The notes below the pieces were generated by a model. It was given only the letters and a program-made list of their open reading frames with translations, searched no databases and was not told the DNA's origin. Both the position numbers and the translations under genes were made by a program. Shown in pieces: positions 43,401-54,500 of a stretch of DNA of 64,000 bases. Every line of letters begins with the position of its first letter. Positions within the stretch are counted from its first letter, which is position 1. Source of the DNA: Ditylenchus dipsaci (lineage: Eukaryota > Nematoda > Chromadorea > Rhabditida > Anguinidae); contig SADC01000055.1 in assembly GCA_004194705.1 (NCBI GenBank), positions 62,001-126,000 on the forward strand, given 5' to 3'.

Positions 43401-44240
43401 TGCCGACTGCTTTTCGAGCAGGTCTTTATCCTTGGTCAGATGGGTAAGTTATCACTAAGAAATTTAGCTTTTTGGTCTTTTCTGATAAAGGAAGCTACTA
43501 TTTATCACTAAACTACTATTTCTCCAAAAAATCAATGAATTGTTCAAAAAAAATCACACTTAAAAAAGACAGAAACCAGTAGTATAAAATTTATACTTAA
43601 ATAAAACAATATTTATAATATATGAGTATTTACAGCACTATTCCGGAGCCGAATAACAATAGAAATGGTGTACCTGAAAACTGCTCTGAAAGTAGGTTTG
43701 TTGAAGAAAACGTACAACTTTTCATGAATCATTTTTGACAGACGTAAAAGCCCCCAATAACCACCCCCCTCCCACACACAGATCAAATTTTTTTGTCTTG
43801 GAAGGAATTATGCTTAGGCCAAGTATGAGCCAGCGCACGTTAGGATGAGCTCATTTACTTACAACACAATTTTCTTTTGATCTGAGGGGGTCTATTTAGA
43901 GGGAGGGGGGGTGTGTTTGGATTATTTGTTTATTCACATCTTAACAGACTGTCCGAAAAAATTGAGTATCGATTAAGAAAAAAGATTTAATAGTACAGAA
44001 TGGGCCAACGAAATTTTATAAATTACTTGAACATTATCGGCTCATCCTGGCAAGTTATATAAAATTTAAAACATTTGTATATATTCATCATTTAAAAAAA
44101 ACTCATACTGATTTTTCAATTGTTCAGTGTTCGGAGCGCCATTTCATGGAAAAAGTTGGAATGATTGTCCTTGCCAAGGCGATAAAACTCAAGCAGCAAT
44201 TTGCAAAAAGTCTGCTGGAAGACGTCCATTAAAATGCTAA
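40411..44240 (+). CDS. C-type lectin with two carbohydrate-recognition-like domains
   Basis: This is a secreted-type C-type lectin (CTLD) gene. Exons seen: about 40411-40605 (first half of CTLD1: KKNGYYMSFCYTYNREPL, AFVKCAKEGALYFKSI); 41123-41343 (end of CTLD1, CETEKHSYFCEFDK, and start of CTLD2, CPAGWSHYDGQCYK); 41412-41514 (ERKCLEEQSHLASVHSYEEN); 43313-43443 (AWLGYRRHD to YPWSDG); 43636-43691 (EPNNNRNGVPENCSE); 44128-44240 (GKSWNDCPCQGDKTQAAICK). The last three exons join in phase. CTLD2 keeps EPN and WND, the calcium-site motifs of sugar-binding lectins. Problems: exon 1 reaches a TAA just before its GTAAGG donor, no signal-peptide exon was found, and the join from 41514 to 43313 is out of phase, so a small exon is missing. 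Poly(A) signal AATAAA is at 44378-44383. Confidence 0.85.
40700..40965. mobile_element. Repeat with TATAGAATACCCCCCC ends, in a lectin intron
   Basis: TATAGAATACCCCCCCC at the left is matched by GGAGAGGGTATTCTATA at the right. The interior matches the copy at 21480-21700. Confidence 0.6.
42151..42371. mobile_element. TACCGTATTT-family MITE, in a lectin intron
   Basis: Ends TACCGTATTATCTCTAATAA and TTATTAGAGATAATACGGTA. The interior repeats GGGGCCTTATTAGAAGGTGG. Confidence 0.8.
43698..43810. repeat. Local duplication (also at 44465-44595)
   Basis: TTTGTTGAAGAAAACGTACA through CACACACAGATCAAATTTTT and TTGTCTTGGAAGGAATT occurs in both places. The second copy runs up to the tRNA-Ile copy. Confidence 0.75.
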
Positions 44241-44377
44241 TCAAAAAAGATTTCGAGTTATTCTGAGAAATTAATATTTCTTTAATTTTTTAATATTTTT
44301 TAAACTATTACAAAATTATAATGTTTAAATTATTAAACTATTTTCAGCTTTGCTCTTTTTTAAATTAAAAATCCCTT

Positions 44378-44383
44378 AATAAA
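44378..44383 (+). terminator. Poly(A) signal, C-type lectin gene
   Basis: AATAAA lies 138 bases after the lectin stop codon. Confidence 0.45.
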
Positions 44384-44613
44384 TGTAGGTTAAAATTGAT
44401 TTGAGCCCTCAAAATGCTGAACTACGCCCTCAAATAAATTATTGACGCCCTCAAATTTTATATGGGTTTGTTGAAGAAAACGTACAACTTTTCATGAATC
44501 ACTTTTGACAGACGTAAAAACCCCCAAATAACCCTCTTTCCAAATAACGACCCACCCCCACACACAGATCAATTTTTTTTGTCTTGGAAGGAATTGGTTT
44601 TCAAAAAAATTGT

Positions 44614-44686
44614 TGCCTCCAGCAGGGTCGAACCTGCGACCTTGGGCTTATTAGACCCACGCTCTAACCAACTGAGCTATGAAGGC
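44614..44686 (-). tRNA. trnI-AAT: tRNA-Ile (AAT) copy with T-arm deletion, probable pseudogene
   Basis: This copy is identical to the tRNA-Ile at 37497-37570 except that one C is missing in the T arm (TTCGACCCTGC instead of TTCGACCCCTGC). The missing base leaves a four-pair stem or a six-base loop. The first few bases beyond its 5' end (ACATGAT) are also shared. Confidence 0.7.
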
Positions 44687-44877
44687 ACATGATGCAATTG
44701 GTTAAAAAATTGTCATTGTCATTGTATGTGCGAATTTGTATTCTCTGTTAAAACCATCTTATAGAGGATGGCCGATTTGTATAGTGTAGCAAGAGTTATT
44801 TGGCAGACATCGAAAAAAATTCTGATTCACAGGTCAAAGAAAGCTGAAAAAACATTGAAAAATGTTACAGTGGACGC

Positions 44878-45050
44878 TCGATATAACGACGCTCAATTTA
44901 ACGTTTCGCTAGATATAACGTCCCGAAAAATTCTCATTCTGGCCAGACTACACTGTATTCTCAATAAGACGACACTCGATATAACGTCCGCTCGTTATAA
45001 CGTCCCATTTTGGCCGGTCCTTTGAGGAATGTTATATCAAGCGTCAACTG
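44878..45050. mobile_element. TA-flanked MITE, CAGTGGACGCTCGATATAACG
   Basis: Inverted ends CAGTGGACGCTCGATATAAC and GTTATATCAAGCGTCAACTG with TA flanks. CGATATAACGTCC is repeated inside. Confidence 0.75.
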
Positions 45051-45109
45051 TATCATCGATTTTTCAATGCCCCAATACTCGGTTTTTTGTTTGTCAAGTG
45101 CCAAATCTG

Positions 45110-46350
45110 ACGATTGAGAGCTGGTAAATCAAAACTTGAGAAAAATTATTTGAAAAAATATTTATGTTTACCGTTTTTAAAGTATCGCTACATCTGTAAC
45201 GGAGTAGGTAGCAAAATGGCACCAGCTAAAAAAGTTCTGTGCAAGGGCGAGCAGAAACATGCTGATGCCTGTGCCGTTACAAATGTTTTGATAAAGATTT
45301 ACAGATCTCTATCTAAAAGTTTGCTACTCTCCGTGCTTTTAAATCAGGGATGGATACGTGAAGTAAGAGCCCTATCCTGTGTTGCGTACCTATATTTGCC
45401 CGGTGCTCACATAAACGAGTCGAGAGGCTGGTCGAGGTCCAGTTCGAGGTACCTCGATCTGGACCTCGACCAGCCTAGGCATCACATTTACTTTTGTCAC
45501 GATAATGAAATACTTTTTGACGTAGAAAATAGCTTGGAATCTAAGCTTTCGTTTGGTATATAAAGAATGGCTCAAATTGTTTTACCCCGTCAAATTATTC
45601 TTTTACCCCGTGAAATCGTAAAATTGTGTTTTTATCTCCAAAAGTTTTTAATTTCTTTTAACATTTTCACATCAAAATGTAGCCCTGGATCCCGACTTTC
45701 AAACAAGCCATCGACTGAATTTCTGAGACATCAAAAAGTTGGAGAAAAAACATTTTGTTTGGACCAAATTTTTCAAAAAATTTAGTTTATAAAATAACTT
45801 TTTTTCTCTTACTTTTAATATATCAGTGAAGTAGTTAATAGCTGGTTGGAAAGCTGAGATCCCGGGCTACATGCAAGTATAAAAATTAAAAAAATTGAAA
45901 GATAAAGTTTAAGAAATACTCAAAAGAAACAAATTTTCGCGATTTGACGGGGTAAAAGAATTATTTGACGGGGGAAAGTACTTACAGCCTATAAAGAATA
46001 ACAAAAAGTATAGAAAAATTCTCTCTACTCACCAAAAAGGTTGAGAAAACACGATATTGACCTCGACCTCGAGTACACAGGTACGCAACACAGGATAGGG
46101 CTCTAACTTCACGTATCCATCCCTGATTTGAAAGCACGGAGAGTAGCAAACCTTTAGATAGAGATCTGTAAATCTTTATCAAAACATTTGTAACGGCACA
46201 GGCATCAGCATTTTTCTGCTCGCCCTGGCACAGAACTTTTTGAGCTGGTGCCATTTTGCTACCTACTCAGTTACAGATGTAGCGACACTTTAAAAACGGT
46301 AAATATGAAATTTTTTCAAATAAGTTTCTCAAGTTTTGATTTACCAGCTC
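45110..46350. mobile_element. 1.2-kb fold-back element in a cysteine-synthase-like intron
   Basis: Arms 45114-45400 and 46060-46350 are inverted copies. Each can encode MAP-K/Q-KVLC...AVTNVLIKIYRSLSK...QGWIREVRALSCVAYL, which is thus a mirrored copy, not two genes. Inner inverted TTTACCCCGTCAAAT repeats lie at 45583 and 45965. Confidence 0.75.
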
Positions 46351-46356
46351 TCAAAC

Positions 46357-46874
46357 CTGCGATTTTATGTAGAGCACGAGGGAATCCGTTGATCACTGAA
46401 GACTTAAATATTTTCTCATCAAATATAAAAAAATTTATTGAGCTATTGAATAATATAATCACCTCGTATGGTTCAACAGCATAGACATGTACACTTGGCT
46501 TCTTTTCTTTTAAATATTTTGCATGAAAAGTAACTTTTTCAAAGAATAATCAGATTTTTTGTCAGAGCTATGCTTACCCACACCACTTACACTGCCTCCA
46601 GAGCCGACTCCAAAACAGGCTATATCCACTTTTTCTTGAGTCTGCTCCCATATTTCTGGTCCAGTATATTCATAATGAGCACTTACATTGGCTGGGTTTT
46701 CAAACTAAACAGACAAAAATTTTTATACAAAAAATGGCAAATGGAACCTTGATTGAGCATATGAGAGTTAGGGATTATTGTCAGCAATTCCTTGGATCTC
46801 TCCACAGCACTCAACGTACCTCTGGAAGGATCTGTCAATATAACTTCTGCACCATAGGCCTTCAATACCACTCT
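46357..46874 (-). CDS. Cysteine-synthase-like (PLP-dependent O-acetylserine sulfhydrylase family) exons, partial
   Basis: The family makes cysteine from O-acetylserine or related substrates with pyridoxal phosphate. Minus-strand exons are: 46874-46748 ([25 protein letters not shown]); 46704-46578 ([37 protein letters not shown], the glycine-rich phosphate-binding loop); about 46522-46463 ([16 protein letters not shown]); and 46402-46357 ([16 protein letters not shown]). The last two join in phase. The first two do not join cleanly: the donor leaves one base too many before FENPAN, and the join into KEKKPS is ambiguous. The N-terminal part with the PLP lysine and the C-terminal exons were not found, and a fold-back element fills the downstream intron. 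It is either a decaying copy or a gene with distant exons. Confidence 0.75.
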
Positions 46875-46879
46875 CTGAA

Positions 46880-47580
46880 ACATATAGATATATTTTTTTA
46901 AACTATTTACAGTTGACCCTTGGATATAAACACCCTAATATAATGTCATATGCGGAATAACGACACCTGGGGCCCTGTTTTTTTGGTCGGTGAAGTCAGC
47001 AGGTTCAAAAAATTTCCTTGGTCCCCTGTTGTTGTTTTTTTCGTTAAAAAAACATTTATCAAAAGTCTCACAAATTATATGTTTAATTACTTTTTGAACT
47101 TTCGAGACACACGTTGGAGCTCTAATTAACGCTGGCCTACCCTTGCTCAACTTTAAGCCTAAATTTTTTATTTATCTAACATTAAGTAAAAAAAGTCAGT
47201 TTAAAGGGCAACATATTTTTTACTAATCCTAAACTAAAAAAAATTTCTCGCATTTAAATAATTTAAAAGTGTATATAAATGGTTTTTAAGACTTTGTGTC
47301 ACTTGTCTCATTTCATATTGATGTATAAATAGTAAAGTGGGGATATTCACGCATAGATTGAAAAATCCGAATATACGCGTGAATATTCGGAATGCTCGCG
47401 AATACTAGCGAACATTGAAATTTTTAGAGAGTAGCGCTTTACGACAAAAAAAAACCCATAAAACTGATTTAGATGTTTTTACCGCAATATTATCTACAAC
47501 ATGGGCTGATATTTAACCGAAATACTCGCTAAAACAAGCAGGGGACAACAAATATAATACAGCAAGATATAGCGACAGCT
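46880..47580. repeat. Repeat-derived stretch
   Basis: It contains a CAGTTGACCCTTGGATATAA element end (46911), a CCTTGGTCCCCTGTTGTTG motif (47016-47034) and a dispersed-core copy (47105-47165). Inverted CGCGTGAATATTCGGA words lie at 47350-47410. No gene is seen. Confidence 0.5.
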
Positions 47581-47584
47581 GACT

Positions 47585-48300
47585 GTGAAGCGACAGTTGA
47601 TTGTATGGCGAGAGTTAACTGTGAAGCGACAGTGGACTTGATGACTGTATGGCGACAGTTGACTGTATGGCGACAGATGACTGTATGGCGACAGATGACT
47701 GTATGGCGACAGATGACTGTACTGACAGATGACTGTATGGCGACAGATGACTGTATGGCGACAGATGACTGTATGGCGACAGATGACTGTGTGGCGACAG
47801 ATGACTGTATGGCGACAGATGACTGTACGGCGACAGATGACTGTATGGCGACAGATGACTGTATGTCGACAGATGACTGTATGGCGACAGATGACTGTGT
47901 GGCGACAGATGACTGTATGGCGACAGATGACTGTATGGCGACAGATGACTGTACGGCGACAGATGACTGTATGGCGACAGATGACTGTATGGCGACAGAT
48001 GACTGTATGGCGACAGATGACTGTATGGCGACAGATGACTGTATGGCGACAGATGACTGTGTGGCGACAGATGACTGTATGGCGACAGATGACTGTACGG
48101 CGACAGATGACTGTATGGCGACAGATGACTGTATGCGACAGATGACTGTATGGCGACAGATGACTGTATGGCGACAGATGACTGTACGGCGACAGATGAC
48201 TGTATGGCGACAGATGACTGTATGGCGACAGATGACTGTATGGCGACAGATGACTGTATGGCGACAGATGATGGAGACAGATGACTGTATGGCGACATGT
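47585..48300. repeat. 18-bp minisatellite, GACAGATGACTGTATGGC
   Basis: About 38 copies of the 18-bp unit GACAGATGACTGTATGGC run with little divergence; variants replace TATGG by TACGG, TGTGG or TATGT. Because 18 is a multiple of three, long frames are open on both strands (TDDCMA repeats on plus, SSVAIQ repeats on minus), but nothing else suggests a gene. Confidence 0.95.
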
Positions 48301-48985
48301 TTACTTGCGACAGATGTATGGCGAGCAGAGCACACATAGCTTGCGACATGTTGATGCTAGCATAACATCTTACTAAAAAACAAATTACTAAAAGCGCAGA
48401 CAACAAAACGCTATTATTCCGCCACAGGAATTTCCTTGTGAGAGTGCATTGACTAGGGATGCACTTTGATTCTATGCAGCAACAAGGGCTGCACAGTTCT
48501 TTTGGTTCTATGCGGCAGCAAGGGCTGCACAGTTCTTTTTTGGTTCTATGCGGCAGCAGCAGCAGGGCAAGATTGTATTCGTGTTTGATCTCTTATTTTG
48601 CTACTGTAAAATAAGAGATCAAACACGAATAATCTTGCACCTTAGCTGCTGGAAACTAATCTGGATATGGCAGATATGTTTCTTTGAAATTTTCTCTGAT
48701 ATTTCAATTTTTCCTGCAAAATACTAATCCTAGTTATAAATGACATAAGGATTTCAACGAGAAAAATTCCAAAACTTTTTTCTAAATTTTTTTATTCTAA
48801 TTGAGCAAAAGTACAATTTATTTAGAGAATAATATAAGTTTCTTCAGTCTTTTTATATTTCTAGCATTTTATTTTTTCAAACAATAAAAAATTTGTTTTC
48901 ATCAATGATTAACAAAACTTCAACATTAACGCTTGAGAGGCAAAGCATGATAAGTCATTTTTTTTGTTTTTTTGTTCCGAATTTC
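48300..48985. other. Small repeats, no gene
   Basis: GGTTCTATGCGGCAGCA units repeat at 48455-48565. A short palindrome at 48570-48640 pairs TCGTGTTTGATCTCTTATTT with its inverse. The remainder is AT-rich. Confidence 0.5.
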
Positions 48986-48989
48986 ATGC

Positions 48990-50110
48990 TAAGTACAATG
49001 GCTGAAGAAAATTTTGAAAAGAGGAAGCATTCGAACAGGTAAAACAGCTTCTAGGGTTTTATTACGAACCTCGTCAAACCTCTTCACCTTTTAGCAAATG
49101 CTGAACTTTGACACTGGACGTAGTATCAACGTAGTCGATTTACCTGTGAAACCGTTCTTGAAACATCAAAGACCACGTCAAACTTCATATTCCGTTCGGC
49201 TCATACTGATTTGGTTTGCGAAAAGGCTGAAATATGCCACGAAAAAGATTATTTCTGCCACGAAAAACGACATACCACGAAAAAGTGGAAATGTGCACGA
49301 AAAAGCTGAAATGTACCACGAAAAAGCTGAATTGTGCCACGAAAAAAATATTTATGCCTTTTTCTGTCCAAGACCAACCAAATTTTTGCAATATTTTGCA
49401 AGAATTCTAATTTTTTAGTCATGAAATAACTTGGATCCCTCAGAATCCCACCCCGGAATGGCCAGAAGCCCTGAAAGTTGGTTTTTTGGGGTTTACTAAA
49501 GGGGGAGTAAACTTTTTGCGAAAATTCAATTGAGCGGATCAGAATCCCGGTCCGATCGGCTGAATCACTCAGAATTCCACCCTGAACCACACAGAACCAC
49601 CATAAACCTGGAATTCTGAGTGATTCAGCCGATTGGACCGGGATTCTGATCCGCTCAATCGAATTTTTGCAAAAAGTTTACTCCCCTTTAGTAAACCCTC
49701 AAAAAACCAACTTTCAGGGGCTTCTGGCCATTCCGGGGTGGGATTCTGAGGGATCCAAGTTATTTCATGACTAAAAATTTGAATTCTTGCAAAATATTGC
49801 AAAATTTGGTTGGTCTTGGACAGAAAAAGGCATAAATATTTTTTTTCGTGGCACAATTCAGCTTTTTCGTGGTACATTTCAGCTTTTTCGTGGCACATTT
49901 CCACTTTTTCGTGGTATGTCGTTTTTCGTGGCAGAAATAATCTTTTTCGTGGCATATTTCAGCTTTTTCGCAAACCAAATCAGTTTATGCCATTCCGTTC
50001 AAGATAATAAAAATTCAAATAGTGATTTTCGACTTTCCCTGAAAATCAAATATTTATTGTCTTGAGCGGAATTTGAAATTCGATGGTGACTTCAATATAT
50101 TTTAAAAGCA
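48990..50110. mobile_element. 1.1-kb fold-back element with ACGAAAAAGCTGAAATG repeats
   Basis: Arms of about 400 bp (about 49195-49592 and 49600-50000) are near-perfect inverted copies around a centre near 49600. Each carries a 17-19 bp tandem repeat (GCCACGAAAAAGCTGAA). The outer ends share the AGCATTTGCTGACACCGG...AGCGTAGTCGATT family sequence. Confidence 0.8.
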
Positions 50111-51543
50111 GTTTTACAGGTGATTGAATTGCACATTCTGTATAAGAAACATTCGGTATAAGTCATTAAGCCAAAATTTTCATAAAAATATGAAAAAAAG
50201 TAAAGAAAAATAATGTTTTTTCAGGCAAGTCGATATAAGTGGCATAGGTATCTATTTATATAAGTGCTTTATATAAGCGGCATAGCAGCTGAAAGTCTTA
50301 ATCAATAAATAAAAATACAAGAAAGCGGAACATAAATTTTTTTAACAACTTGTTTCAAAAAAATTTAGGCAAAAGAAGTTAAGCGAAAAACTTATAATTT
50401 GTCAACTTATAATTTTCTGGCTATAAATTTGGATTCCTGCAAAATTTATGCTATTTTGACAATGATGTTTGTCAGATCAATTCAAATCGATCTGATCTTT
50501 GGCGATGTGAACTGATCTGATTCAGATATTTTTTTTCAACAACAACATTTTATAACACCAAACAACAACATATCTACGATAACAATGATCAAATAACGGC
50601 ACTGGTACACTTCTTTAAGCCGTGAAACGAGTAGACGTCAGGTAGGTATCTTTGTAGCCGATCATAGCAGTCAGCTCTCCAGCGTCCACCAGTCGGCACT
50701 CTCCCTTTCTCCTATTAAGGACTATAGAACCATAGTCCTAAAATAGGACCATACTACTATTGAAATTTTTTAGGACTATTTCATTCTAAATAGTCCTAAT
50801 TTTAAGGCAATAGAACCAAATTCTGATCCCTGAGGCTTGGCATTTGCCGTACGGCGGAATTCGAGATCAGTATTTTTAATCGAGGCAGCACGAGGCTTCG
50901 AAAATTTCGAGGTGCCTTCGAAGAATCCAGGCGTGACCTCGAAAACTTTGAGGCCTTGACAATCCTATTCATACACATCTGCTGAAATGTCTGCTTGAGT
51001 TCTTCGAACTCGGTCTATAAACATGTTTTTGTTGATGTTTTGTTATGTCAAGAGATAAATTGTTGGTATTAATTGTAATTGTCAAGAAATTATTGCTAGG
51101 CATACTTGGTAGCAAACTAATTCTCCTCTCCTCTTCTTTTTAATAAACAAAAAATCTAGAACAAATAAAGAATTGTTAAAAAGTTATGCTCAATGCAAAC
51201 AGTGCAATTATTCAAGTCATTATTTAGTACTTTGTGCTGATTTTCAAAAAAAAGTAAGCATAGCTTAGTAGCTGTCTTGTCCGCATCTAACAGTCTGGTG
51301 TTTGAAGGCATTAGCAAGTCGGTGGCATGTGAACGTGAAGGTGCTTGCTGTTTGCAGGCACGGGCGAGCCGCTTGCGTGTCCACATCTAACCGTCTGCTA
51401 TTTGCATGGCATGCTAAGAGGGTCGTGTGGAAGTGATAGGTGTGGGCGTGTTTTGTACTTAAAAAGGGCTACATTTTGCATAAAATTCATTTTTATTATT
51501 AAAATTCATTTTTATTTTTGATTTTCAACATATATTTCAAAAA
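50111..51543. other. Upstream region of the 5-phosphatase gene, no gene seen
   Basis: Short repeats (TATAAGTGGCATAGG words at 50220-50290, TAGGACTAT words at 50720-50810, GGCATGTGAACGTG-like words at 51300-51420) are present. No open frame has family support. The promoter of the plus-strand gene starting at 51544 should lie in the last few hundred bases. Confidence 0.4.
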
Positions 51544-54500
51544 ATGGCAGCAGTAAAAATAGCTTTATTGTGCATATCTCTACTATTCTTGCAGGTCATC
51601 ACAGCTACAAACAAGGGAAATTCTGAGGTTAGCTGTTTATATTATAATGTTGATGCAGTGCTTTTAGAACTTGCTTTTCTTAAGATTTTGCCTTTTTCAA
51701 GAAACCAAAATTTTTTTATTTTTGAAAGTTTTACACCCAAATCATTTTTCAGCTTCATAATGACAATAAGCCAGGGCTGCAAAACCTACTTTCTTTAAAA
51801 ATTATTGGAAACTGGAGGGATTCCAACGGGTGAAACACCTTGTGAAGTTATATCACGAACTTCTTCAAATCTCTTCACCTTTCAGCAAATCTTCAAGTTT
51901 AACACCAGATTCATGCTTAGCGTAGGCACTTTACTTGAAAAAATGCGCTCAATTTGCGCTCAAGACGAAAACATTCAAAGTTCAAATTTTTTGGGACAAT
52001 ACTTTTTTTGGCGCAAATCTACTTTTTTGCGCAAATTTTCGTTTTGCGTGATTAGATTGAGAATTTTAATTTTTTTTAAGTTTCAACATCATCACGTAGC
52101 CCTGCGACTCTGGTTTCTAATGAGGTATCATTTATTGCATCATCTCTAAAAAATGTAACGCAGACAGGTGAAGATTTAACCATATGAGAGCAACGATTTG
52201 CTGCATACTTTTACTTTTTTGTATCGCATTTTTCGAAGATGATGCGATAAATGATGCCTCGTTAGAAACTAGAGTCGCAGGCTACAAAATGATGTTAAAA
52301 ATTTAGGAAAAGTTGAAAATTTTAAATCTAATGGCGTAAAACAAAAATTTGGACCAAAAAGGGGATTTGCGCCAAAAAAATATTGTCCGTTTTTGGAAAA
52401 CCAAATGTTTTTTTTGTCTTGAGCGGAATTTGAAATTTGACAGTGACTTTAATATTTTGAAAACAGTTGTGACAGTGAATCGACTACGCTAAGCACAAAT
52501 ATGATGTCAGAATCAAGCGTTTGCTAGAAATTGAAAAAAGGGTTATGGAAGGTCGTGATAAAACTTCAGAAGCTGTATTATCCGTTCAAATCTCTGCTTC
52601 CAAAATTTTTTTCAGCCATCGTGTTCAGCGTGAAATACTACACAAAAGCATATAGTTTTAGTGTGCACGGCCTTTGCTTTGTTAAAGATTTGTATTTCGT
52701 TTAAGACACAAAAGCTTTATGAATTTTGATTTCTTACGTCAAAATATTTATTTTCGACGCTCAAGACTTAACAAGCACTTAAAAAATAGAATTTTTGACG
52801 AAAAATGGTCAAATTGTGCTATATTTGGTCAAATGTACTTTATTTCGGAATTTCGAGTTCGCGGGCTTCAGTGCGAATTTCATGCAGTTAATTTTTATGC
52901 AAATTGCAATTTTTGAACTATAATCAGTATTTGTCAAAAAAATTTAAAAAATACCAAAAACATGTGAGCTTTGCAATAAAACAAACTTTTTTCAGTCGAA
53001 GAATGATGAGAAAATCGTGTATAATGTTTATAGCGGCAACGCGATGAAAAATGTAGCAAATAGATTAGGTTCAAATCCAAGGGAACACAATATAGCACAA
53101 ACTCAAAAAACAAATGCTGACGGAAAGTTGAATGTTTTTGTTACAACTTTCAATGTTGCTGGAAGTGATTCTTCAGAACCTTTCGGCAAGTGGTTTGATT
53201 TTGACAGATCTCATCTACCTGACTTAGTCGTTGTCGGTCTTCAAGAAATTGTTGAACTGAAAGCAGCGAAAATTGCGCGCAGCGTTACTGAGCACAGAAA
53301 ACAGAACTGGCTCAAAGCCCTACATAATGCTTTAACCAAAATTGATGAACATTACAAACTAGTCAAACATGAGAATCTTCTGGGTTTGCTTCTGGTGGTG
53401 TACCATCGATCCAGCTTGGACATCAAAGAGGTAAGTATTAATTGTTATAAAAAGAGGCGCTGCCAGAATTTCTGATTTAGGGTCAAGCAGAAATTTTTTA
53501 AGGCCATTTTATCTACACTTGACTCTCAATTCAACATACCCCTCGATTTAACACACGATTTTTCGTTTTTTGCCAATTACTTTTTATTTATTTTTCTTTT
53601 TTTTAATTTTGAAGATACATGGAGTAGTTAGCACAGCCTTTTTGTTCTAACAACCACCCACCCACCCCATCCATCGAGGTGTGAAAATGATTGATGGATT
53701 TTCGAGACTCTCTCCCATCTCTTTGAGGCTATGAGGATCAGAAATTCAAAAAAATTTAAAATTTTTCGTTTCCAGAAAAAATTCTGAGAAATCAAAATTG
53801 TCAACCACAGAATTTTGAGGGGTAGGTATCTTCAGAATTAAAGAAAAAAATAAAAAATAAAAGTATTTGACAAAAAACGTAAAATCATATGTTTAATCGA
53901 AAGATATGTTAAATCGAGAGTCTACTGTACACCGTTTTTTTCAGATTGCCGAGGCCGTTTTACTTATACCCTTTTTTTAAATAACACTGGAAAGAGGTGA
54001 TAACAAATGAGGATACATTTTGTCAGAAAAAATTTACATACCACTTCTTAGGGGTAGTCGTAGAAATGGCCTCGCAACGAGACGGGATTCCCGTCCCGTC
54101 CCGAAGCGATTTTAGCATACTGTGCCGTCCCGGGAAAAAATTCCAGTCTGTCTATTCCCGGCATCCCGTCCCGGGCAAATTCTCCGCTTCCCGGATTTAT
54201 TGTCCCGTCCCGGCTTTCTCAAACTTGTCCTGGTTCGAAAATACATTGTCCAAAAAGCCGCCAAAAACACAACGTCAACTTTTTTGATTAAAAATCGCCG
54301 TTCTCCTTCTTCATTTCGACTACAGGAGGGTTGACTTGAGCCCGAGAAGGCAGAGATGTTGATGTACTAAAACCGAACTTATATCATATCATATCAGATC
54401 TTTAACATGTATAGATTTTTCATGTTGGGTGGTGTTACAGCTTTTTCATGAACAAAGATGTGCGCCATTTCCAATCATTTCCGTCCGTCGCCGATGAAAC

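Noticed and set aside
47529..48406. Long open frames of 240-268 residues on both strands
   Set aside because: They are products of an 18-bp tandem repeat and show no start context, family or splice signals.
49098..49978. HEKAEMYHEKAELCHEK-type frames
   Set aside because: They read a 17-19 bp repeat in the fold-back element's arms.
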